Origin: SZUA-254 sp031379665
GTDB taxonomy: Bacteria > Bacteroidota > Ignavibacteria > UBA10030 > SZUA-254
Reading direction: 5' to 3'
NCBI GenBank assembly: GCA_031379665.1
Contig: JANNFI010000132.1
Location: 1 to 11,299, forward strand
Length of the DNA stretch: 11,299 bases
Positions 1 through 6,634 of the stretch are shown one piece after another. A model generated the notes under the pieces. That model worked only from the letters and a program-made list of their open reading frames with translations, was not told where the DNA came from and made no database searches. The translations under genes and the position numbers were made by a program. Within the stretch, counting starts at the first letter, position 1; each line of letters opens with the position of its first letter.

Positions 1-515
1 GTGACCAGCCTGCCGTAACAGATCACCGCCGCCGACAGCTCCGGGATCTTCACCGCCGCCTCGAGGGAATATCCGCCCCCCATGCACCAGCCGACCGACC
101 CGATCTTCTTCCGGTTCACGTCTTTCCTGCCGGTGAGGTAGGCGAAAGCGGCCCTCAGGTCGCGGGCCGCCCGGTCTTCGGGAACCCCGCGCATCAACTG
201 GTGGGCCTCGTCGGCCGATTCGGCCACCTTTCCACGGTAGAGATCGATCGCCAGCGCGATGTATCCCTCCGCGGCGAGCTTTTCCGCGCTTTCCTTGACC
301 CAGGGAGTGAGGCCCCACCATTCGTGGATGACCATCACGGCGGGAAATGGCCCTTTCCCCTCGGGGATCGAGATCGTGCCGGTGACCGTATCCTTGCCGC
401 TGATGTACGTTACGGGAGACGATTTGAATTTTCCCCGCGAAAAGACGGGCGGGGCCCCGACTGTCGAGAGGAGGACACAGAGAATTAGGAATAACAATGT
501 CCGTGGTGACCTCAT
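1..515 (-). CDS. Dienelactone hydrolase family protein, exported, 3' end beyond the window
   Basis: I translated this by hand from the reverse strand. ATG at 515-513 gives 171 codons running off the left edge. The N-terminus has Arg residues followed by a hydrophobic run (TLLFLILCVLLSTVGA), a likely signal peptide ending near residue 21-26. The mature part shows alpha/beta hydrolase features of the dienelactone hydrolase family: VMVIHEWWGL (His64-Glu65, matching the family's active-site Glu), AIDLYRG (residues 89-95, with the conserved Arg), and the nucleophile elbow GWCMGGG with Cys144. The downstream Asp and His of the triad would lie in the missing part. Family members are about 240-290 residues, so roughly two thirds is here. 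Members hydrolyse dienelactones or other small esters; the true substrate is unknown. The export signal argues against a cytoplasmic chlorocatechol role. It is divergent from the T9SS cargo genes. The start is supported by a good Shine-Dalgarno. Confidence 0.88.
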   Translation of the reverse strand, partial: MRSPRTLLFLILCVLLSTVGAPPVFSRGKFKSSPVTYISGKDTVTGTISIPEGKGPFPAVMVIHEWWGLTPWVKESAEKLAAEGYIALAIDLYRGKVAESADEAHQLMRGVPEDRAARDLRAAFAYLTGRKDVNRKKIGSVGWCMGGGYSLEAAVKIPELSAAVICYGRLV

Positions 516-746
516 CCGTTTATTCCCTCCGGAGTGATGATATTTCATAATGTTTCGACGATCGCCTCAAAATCTGGATCAAATGACACCCGGCAATCGT
601 TGTTTGACAAAAAGTTACACAAGAATAAGAAACTGCCGCGAGATTCGCAAGGGGGGAGAGATGAAGCTCACAATTTCGCAAATTTTCAGCGTTGTATGTC
701 CGCCTCGAATTGAGTAATTTATCATATCATTCATTACCAGACGCCC
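516..746. promoter_or_regulatory. Divergent intergenic region, presumed promoters for both sides
   Basis: These 231 bases between two divergent genes are clearly richer in A and T than the flanking coding sequence and contain no credible gene. A perfect TTGACA lies at 604-609 on the plus strand, with only a weak -10 candidate (TAAGAA, 626-631). Nearer the start of the downstream gene, two overlapping TATCAT boxes (720-725, 725-730) resemble -10 elements but lack a good -35. A polypurine stretch (about 650-662, AAGGGGGGAGAGATG) is followed by no long frame. The promoters are inferred from position and composition. I see no clear operator or riboswitch. Confidence 0.4.
525..530 (-). promoter_or_regulatory. 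Shine-Dalgarno site for the dienelactone hydrolase gene
   Basis: On the reverse strand GGAGGG stands 9 bases before the ATG at 515-513. It is the only strong Shine-Dalgarno in the window and fixes this start. The secreted-protein genes on the other strand have little or none. Confidence 0.7.
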
Positions 747-3242
747 TTGAAACCCCCATTCATCACCGTTTTCCGCGCGTTCACGATGGCCACCGTCGTG
801 ACGCTATTTTCCCTCGTGACTGATTCCGCGGCGCAGGAAATCGGCTCCGTCCGATTTCTCGCGAATTTCGTCCCACCGAGCGGCGGGGGGTACACCGCGG
901 GGTGCTGGGGCTGGACCGATACGGTCAGCGGCCGGGAGTATGCCCTGCTCGGAAATTCCACAGGAACTTCGATCGTGGAAATCACCGACGTCGGCAACAT
1001 CGTCGAACGCGATTTCATCCCGGGCCCTGGGTCGAACTGGCGGGAAATGATGACGTGGAACAATTACGCCTACGTCGTCACCGAAGGCGGCGGCGGGGTC
1101 CAGATCATCGACCTCTCGTACCTGCCCGACTCCGCTCACCTCGTGCGGTCGTTCATTTATACGTTGGTCGTGAATTCGGTTGCGAAAACGACGAACCGCG
1201 CCCACAGCGTCCACGTGCGCGACGGGTACCTCTATCTTAACGGCTGCGCGCAGTGGAGCCCCGGAGGCATCGTCATCTTCGACCTCGCGGATCCGGAGAA
1301 CCCGCTCTTCACCGGCGAGTACGCCGGGAACTATGTCCACGACTCCTTCGTGCGAAATGACACGATCTTCGCCGCGGCGATCTACGGCGTCGGCATCGAG
1401 ATCATCGACGCTACCGACAAGTCTGCGCCCCAGCACCTCTATACGATCTCCTACTCCGGCTCCGGGACCCACAACATCGCGACCACCACGGACGGGCGCT
1501 ACGTGTTGAGCACCGACGAGATCAACTCCACGCCGAAAACGCTCAAGATCTGGGACATCGCGACACCGCCGATCTTCCCGATGGTTGCGGAGTATGTCGG
1601 CAGCCCGTCCGCGATCGTACATAACGTCTTCGTCAGGGATACGCTCGCGATCATGTCGTACTATACGGCGGGCATCCGCATCATCAATATAGCCGATCCG
1701 GAAAATCCCGTGGAGGTCGGCGGCTACGATACGCGGCCATTGAACGAGTCGGCGAACTATACGGGGGCGTGGTCGGTCTATCCGTTCTTCCCATCGGGGA
1801 AGATCATCATCGGGGACATGGGCAACGGGATGTTCGTCGTCGATATGAACATCGCGGCCCCCCGGGTCCCCTCCGGCGTGACGGTCTACTCTGATTACGC
1901 CACACCGACCGGGGCCTCGCTCACGTGGACGGACCCGACCCTCACCGTGGGCGGCGACACGCTCGGGCCGGTGGAAATCCGGATCTACCGCGACGGGGTG
2001 TTCCTGGCTGCCGTCCCCGGCGGCACCGGATCATACGCCGACGCCGGACTCACGCAACACCAGCAATACCGCTATGTGATAGTCGCCCACAGTGGCGGCG
2101 ATTCGAGCGCGCCGGTCGCGCGGACGGTGTACGCGGGTGGCGCTGCGGCGCCGAGGATGCCGTCCGGGTTTCGCGTGATCGACCTCGTCGACGGCACGCG
2201 GCTCGAGTGGGTTAATCCGGCGGCTCAGGCCGATGGGACGCCGCTGAATGACCTTGAAGCGATCGAGGTCGAGCGCGACGGTTCGCCCTACATCGGGATC
2301 CCCGCCGGTGCGGCGGACACCGGGGCGGCCTCCTCCCTTACCGACACAGCCCTCGGCTACCACTACTTCAGGATCCGGGCCCGCGACAGCGAAACACCCA
2401 CGTACTTCAGCCCCTGGACCCAGCTGCAGCTCGGCTACGGAGGCATCACCTCGTCGTATTCTGAAGATTTCGAGACCGGTAAGAGTTCGCTGCTGGTGAG
2501 CGGCACCTGGGACACGACCCGCGCGTTGGCGGGCGGCGGCGCCGCTTCGATCACCGACAGCCCGTCGGGCAATTATCCGAACAGTACGGCGCTCACGTTC
2601 GTCACCCCCCGTTTTACGGTTTCACCCGGCGCCGTGCTGACGTTCAAGCATATCGCCATCATGCCGGGGGGAGATTTCGGGTACGTCGACATCACCCGGA
2701 ACCGTGGCCTGTCATACATTACGCTGCGGGCGTACAACGGGTTCGCCCATCCGGAGTGGGCCGACTCGAGCGCCGATCCCGGTGACTGGTTCTCCGAGGT
2801 GATAACGCTTACCGCGTACGAAGGCGACACCGTGGCTCTCCGCTTTCGGCTCCTCTCGAACGCGACGGTGAACGCCGACGGCTGGTACGTCGACGACGTG
2901 GCAGTCGGTCCGCTGGTCGGCGTGGACGACGATGCGGCGGCGCTCCCGGGGAGTTTCGCCCTCTACCAGAACACGCCCAATCCGTTCAACCCGTCGACCG
3001 CGATCCGGTTCGACCTGCCGGCCCGGTCGGACGTACGGCTGGCGGTCTACGACGTACTCGGCCGGGAGGTCAACCTGCTTTTCTCGGGCGCCCTGGAGCC
3101 CGGAGCGCACAGCATCACGTGGGACGGTCGGACCGGCGCCGGGGCACAGGCCGGGAGCGGGGCATATTTCTACAAGATCGAAGCGACCGGTGTCGACGGG
3201 AGACGCCACTCGGCCGAAAAACGAATGTTGTTCATCAAATAA
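747..3242 (+). CDS. Secreted choice-of-anchor B (LVIVD beta-propeller) protein with Fn3, jellyroll and T9SS sorting domains
   Basis: 831 residues. In order: signal peptide with predicted cleavage after Ala29 (SAA|QE); choice-of-anchor-B/LVIVD region about 32-372, opening with GCWGWTD and SGREYALLGN and containing repeated blade ends such as GVQIIDLS, GIVIFDLADPENP, GIEIIDATDKSAP and GIRIINIADPENP; two Fn3-like domains about 375-465 and 471-563; a jellyroll/MAM-like domain about 565-722 with DGWYVDDVAVG; and a T9SS type A sorting domain about 735-831 with NTPNPFNPST, ending in Lys. The protein should cross the inner membrane by Sec, the outer membrane by T9SS, and be released or anchored. No enzymatic motif is visible, and binding or scaffolding is only inference. 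The TTG at 747 is chosen because an in-frame TGA at 711 blocks longer versions, and because it gives the signal peptide Lys2 and Arg10. ATG at 786 would leave a signal peptide with no positive charge. Neither start has a Shine-Dalgarno. It is the first gene of a likely operon and a paralog of the next gene. Confidence 0.9.
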   Translation: MKPPFITVFRAFTMATVVTLFSLVTDSAAQEIGSVRFLANFVPPSGGGYTAGCWGWTDTVSGREYALLGNSTGTSIVEITDVGNIVERDFIPGPGSNWREMMTWNNYAYVVTEGGGGVQIIDLSYLPDSAHLVRSFIYTLVVNSVAKTTNRAHSVHVRDGYLYLNGCAQWSPGGIVIFDLADPENPLFTGEYAGNYVHDSFVRNDTIFAAAIYGVGIEIIDATDKSAPQHLYTISYSGSGTHNIATTTDGRYVLSTDEINSTPKTLKIWDIATPPIFPMVAEYVGSPSAIVHNVFVRDTLAIMSYYTAGIRIINIADPENPVEVGGYDTRPLNESANYTGAWSVYPFFPSGKIIIGDMGNGMFVVDMNIAAPRVPSGVTVYSDYATPTGASLTWTDPTLTVGGDTLGPVEIRIYRDGVFLAAVPGGTGSYADAGLTQHQQYRYVIVAHSGGDSSAPVARTVYAGGAAAPRMPSGFRVIDLVDGTRLEWVNPAAQADGTPLNDLEAIEVERDGSPYIGIPAGAADTGAASSLTDTALGYHYFRIRARDSETPTYFSPWTQLQLGYGGITSSYSEDFETGKSSLLVSGTWDTTRALAGGGAASITDSPSGNYPNSTALTFVTPRFTVSPGAVLTFKHIAIMPGGDFGYVDITRNRGLSYITLRAYNGFAHPEWADSSADPGDWFSEVITLTAYEGDTVALRFRLLSNATVNADGWYVDDVAVGPLVGVDDDAAALPGSFALYQNTPNPFNPSTAIRFDLPARSDVRLAVYDVLGREVNLLFSGALEPGAHSITWDGRTGAGAQAGSGAYFYKIEATGVDGRRHSAEKRMLFIK

Positions 3243-3254
3243 GGCGTACCCATC

Positions 3255-6200
3255 ATGCGGATCGGATCATCCATCCTTGTTCTCCTCGCGATCGTTTCAG
3301 GTTTCGCCACCGCCCAGGAATTCGGCGGGGTGCGGTACCTGGGTCAGTTCACACCGCCGAGCGGCGGATCGTACACCGCCGGATGCTGGGGATGGACCGA
3401 CACCACTTCGGGCCGCGAATATGCGTTGCTTGGGAATTCGTGCGGAACCGCTGTAGTTGAAATCACCAACGTCGGGGCGATGGTGGAGCGGGACTTCGTC
3501 CCGGGCGTCTGTTCGAGTTGGCGGGAGATCCAGACGCACGAGAACTACGCCTACGTCGTGAGCGAAGGGGGCGGCGGCACGCAGATCATCGACCTCTCGT
3601 ACCTCCCTGACTCGGTCCATCTCGTCCAGGCTTTCACTTACACGTCAGGCCCCAACAGCACGATCCAGTCCCATTCGATCCATATCATGGACGGGTATAT
3701 GTACCTGAACGGCTGCGCCGGAGCGTTCAGCGGCGGGATCGGCATATTCGATCTCGCCAATCCCGAGAGCCCGGTGTACCGCGGTCAATATGCCGGGAAT
3801 TACATCCACGATTGTTATGTGAAGAACGACACCATCTTCGCGGCGGCCATCTACGGCGTGGGCATCGTCGTGATCGACGCGACGGTGAAGACGGCGCCAG
3901 TACCGCTCTACAACATCGGCTACACGGGCGCGGGAACGCACAACACGTCGACCACCGTCGACGGGGCGTACATCCTCTCGACCGACGAGATCGGCACCAC
4001 TGCGAAGACCCTGAAGATCTGGGACCGCGCCACCTCGACAATGGTCGCCGAATACGTCGGCAGCCCGACAGCAATCGTCCATAACGTCTTCGTCAGGGAC
4101 AGCCTCGCCATCATGGCATATTACACGGCCGGAATCAGGGTCGTTGACATCTCCGACCCGACAGCTCCTGTCGAGATCGGTGGTTACGACAGCTATCCCC
4201 TCGACGACAGTTATGATTACTGGGGCGCCTGGTCTGTGTATCCATTTTTCCCTTCGGGCAAAATCATCATCGGGGACATGGCCTCGGGAATGTACGTCGT
4301 CGAGGTGAACGTTGACGCGCCATTTCCCCCGTCGCCGTTCGGGGCCTACAGCGACTATACGTCCCCCACGACTGTCACGCTCAACTGGACCGACCCCACC
4401 CAGAAGGCGGACGGCTCGCCGCTCACCGATTTCAAACTCCACATCTACCGGGGAATAACGTACATCGCGGAAGTCGATTCGGGAGACGAGGCCTACACCG
4501 ATGCAGGCCTCACGACGCACGTGAACTATTCGTACTCCATCAGGGCGGTCACCGCCACCGATTCGAGCAGTGTGAGCTCCTCGTCCGCGTACGCCGGCGG
4601 CCATCCCCAGCCGAAACCACCAACCTCGTTCCAGGTCTCCGACGGGGTGGCGACCAACATCCTCGGGTGGATCAATCCGTCGCGACAGGTGGACGACACG
4701 CCGCTCAACGACCTGGCCTACGTCCTGATCTACAGGGACGGCTCGCTCATCGACAGCGTCGCCCAATCGTCGGCAGACACCGGGCAGGTCCGGTCCTGGA
4801 TCGATTCGAGCGGCGGATACCACACCTATTACGTCGCGGTCCGTGACAACGAGACGCCGAAACACTACAGCACCCAGACGGCGACCGGATCGGGGTTCGG
4901 AGGCCTCTACTCCGTTTTCCACGAAACGTTCGACTCTGCGCTGACAACCTACCAGGTGACGGCCGGCTGGGACACGACGTCGGCCATCGCGGCGAACGGG
5001 ACGCACTCGCTCACCGAGAGCCGCATCGGGAACTATCCCCCGAGCTCCACACGCTCGATCACGTTCCCGAGGGTGATCCTCGGCCCCGACCCGATCCTCC
5101 GGTTCAACCACATCGCCATCGTCGCCTTCGGCGACATCGCCTACCTCGAGATCAGCAGCGACAACCGCCAGACCTGGTCGACCCTCAGGGTCTACAACCT
5201 GGTGGGACACGCCGCCTGGACGGACCTTACGGCTGACCCGGGAGACTGGGAACCCCAGTTCTTCGACCTCGCAAGCCGCGAGGGCGATTCGGTGAACGTC
5301 CGGTTCAAGCTCGTGACGAATCCAACCACAGAACGCGACGGCTGGTACATTGACGACATCTACCTCGGGACCTCTCAGGAAGCCGATACGGTGGACCGGA
5401 CGTCGGCCGCCGGATGGAACATCGTGTCTCTCCCCGTCCTTACCGGGGACGCCGCCACGGCGACGCTCTTCGGCGGGGCCCTGACGCCGGCCTACGGGTA
5501 CACCAACGCATATCTCCCCGAGGACACGCTGGAGAACGGCAAGGGCTACTGGGTCAAATTCAATGCCGGCGAAGATCTCGCCTACGGGGGTTTGAGCGTC
5601 CTGCGCGACACCATCGACGTTGCGGCCGGCTGGAACCTGATCGGATCGGTGAGCGTGCCGATCGCCGCGTCCACGGTCCCGTCGATCCCGCCGTCGAGCA
5701 TCGAGACCCCGTTCTACGCGTACGACGGCGGATACACCGTCGCGACCGAACTCGAACCTGGGCTGGGTTACTGGGTCAAGAGCTCCCAGACCGCGAAGAT
5801 CATCCTCTCCGGATTCCTCCAGTCGATGCCCTCGGCGGCCGTTCCGTCCGCCGTCCCGCCGGCCATACTACAGAATGAGCTCGCCGGGGATGCGGCCGGA
5901 TCCGATCGCGGAACGTTGACGTTTACCGACGCGGCCGGCCGTCGAACGGTTCTTGAAATGCGGAGCCGCCTGGCAGAGGGCGCCGCCGCCGGAGCATACG
6001 ATCTTCCACCGGTCCCTCCCGCCGGCGCATTCGACATCCGGTTCGCCACCCAGAGGAGGATGGAAATCTTCACCGGCATCCAGTCTGCGGCAACCATCAG
6101 CGCGCAGGGCGTGAGCTATCCGCTCACGATCGGCTGGCGCATTCCCGCGGGCGCCGCCGCAACGATTTCCGCCGGTATAACGACGCGCGAACTCGCAGGC

Positions 6201-6569
6201 GACGGATCGATGACACTCAACGACGAAGCCGCGTCGATGACACTGTCGTACGGCCCGCCGTCCGCCGATCTCCTGCCGACGGAATTCGGTCTTTCCCAGA
6301 ACTACCCGAACCCCTTCAACCCTTCGACGACGCTGGAGTTCCGGCTCAGCGAAGCGGGCATCGTACGAATCGAAATCTTCAATACGCTCGGTCAGAGGGT
6401 GGCGACGCTCGCCGAAGGAACATTGCCCGCCGGCGTCCATCGGCGCGTTTGGGACGCGTCCGCCCAGGCCGACCTGCCGGGCGGTGTCTATCACGCGAAG
6501 ATGACCGTGACCGGGCCATCGGGCGGGATGCTGTACAACGAGTCGAGAAAGATGCTCCTGATCAGATAG
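3255..6569 (+). CDS. Secreted choice-of-anchor B (LVIVD beta-propeller) protein, long paralog, with T9SS sorting domain
   Basis: 1104 residues, ATG start 12 bp after the preceding stop, with only a weak AAGG at 3241-3244. Order: signal peptide 1-20 (ATA|QE); choice-of-anchor-B propeller 21-354; Fn3-like domains about 357-447 and 452-543; jellyroll/MAM-like domain about 548-705 with DGWYIDDIYLG; then a block absent from the upstream paralog; then a T9SS type A sorting domain 1003-1104 with NYPNPFNPST, ending in Arg. The extra block has two copies of a GWN(I/L)(V/I)...GYWVK module (719-768 and 791-842), seen in many FCB secreted proteins, and a beta-rich piece about 872-1000 with FDIRFATQRR and YPLTIGW. 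The propeller is close to its neighbour (identical runs such as ASLWT-free stretches are short, but HNVFVRD, YYTAGIR, VYPFFPSGKIIIGDM match exactly), so a tandem duplication is clear. The protein is probably surface-exposed or released; the ligand is unknown. Confidence 0.92.
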   Translation: MRIGSSILVLLAIVSGFATAQEFGGVRYLGQFTPPSGGSYTAGCWGWTDTTSGREYALLGNSCGTAVVEITNVGAMVERDFVPGVCSSWREIQTHENYAYVVSEGGGGTQIIDLSYLPDSVHLVQAFTYTSGPNSTIQSHSIHIMDGYMYLNGCAGAFSGGIGIFDLANPESPVYRGQYAGNYIHDCYVKNDTIFAAAIYGVGIVVIDATVKTAPVPLYNIGYTGAGTHNTSTTVDGAYILSTDEIGTTAKTLKIWDRATSTMVAEYVGSPTAIVHNVFVRDSLAIMAYYTAGIRVVDISDPTAPVEIGGYDSYPLDDSYDYWGAWSVYPFFPSGKIIIGDMASGMYVVEVNVDAPFPPSPFGAYSDYTSPTTVTLNWTDPTQKADGSPLTDFKLHIYRGITYIAEVDSGDEAYTDAGLTTHVNYSYSIRAVTATDSSSVSSSSAYAGGHPQPKPPTSFQVSDGVATNILGWINPSRQVDDTPLNDLAYVLIYRDGSLIDSVAQSSADTGQVRSWIDSSGGYHTYYVAVRDNETPKHYSTQTATGSGFGGLYSVFHETFDSALTTYQVTAGWDTTSAIAANGTHSLTESRIGNYPPSSTRSITFPRVILGPDPILRFNHIAIVAFGDIAYLEISSDNRQTWSTLRVYNLVGHAAWTDLTADPGDWEPQFFDLASREGDSVNVRFKLVTNPTTERDGWYIDDIYLGTSQEADTVDRTSAAGWNIVSLPVLTGDAATATLFGGALTPAYGYTNAYLPEDTLENGKGYWVKFNAGEDLAYGGLSVLRDTIDVAAGWNLIGSVSVPIAASTVPSIPPSSIETPFYAYDGGYTVATELEPGLGYWVKSSQTAKIILSGFLQSMPSAAVPSAVPPAILQNELAGDAAGSDRGTLTFTDAAGRRTVLEMRSRLAEGAAAGAYDLPPVPPAGAFDIRFATQRRMEIFTGIQSAATISAQGVSYPLTIGWRIPAGAAATISAGITTRELAGDGSMTLNDEAASMTLSYGPPSADLLPTEFGLSQNYPNPFNPSTTLEFRLSEAGIVRIEIFNTLGQRVATLAEGTLPAGVHRRVWDASAQADLPGGVYHAKMTVTGPSGGMLYNESRKMLLIR

Positions 6570-6634
6570 GGAAAGGGATCCACATGACCGAACTGGGGCG
6601 ATTCGGTCTGATATACCCGAATGATCCGGTCTGA

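Noticed and set aside
804..1622. A 272-codon open frame on the minus strand inside the first propeller gene
   Set aside because: It is the same kind of shadow. The product is low-complexity with many Arg, Asp and Val, and the plus-strand frame is well supported.
3645..5210. A 521-codon open frame on the minus strand inside the second propeller gene
   Set aside because: It is an antisense shadow of GC-rich coding sequence. Its translation is Arg/Val/Asp-rich without family motifs, while the plus-strand frame has clear domains throughout.
6449..6634. A 61-codon plus-strand frame overlapping the end of the second propeller gene
   Set aside because: Its first part is an out-of-frame reading of the sorting domain. 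Only the short stretch from ATG 6584 is of any interest, and it is treated as a possible leader.
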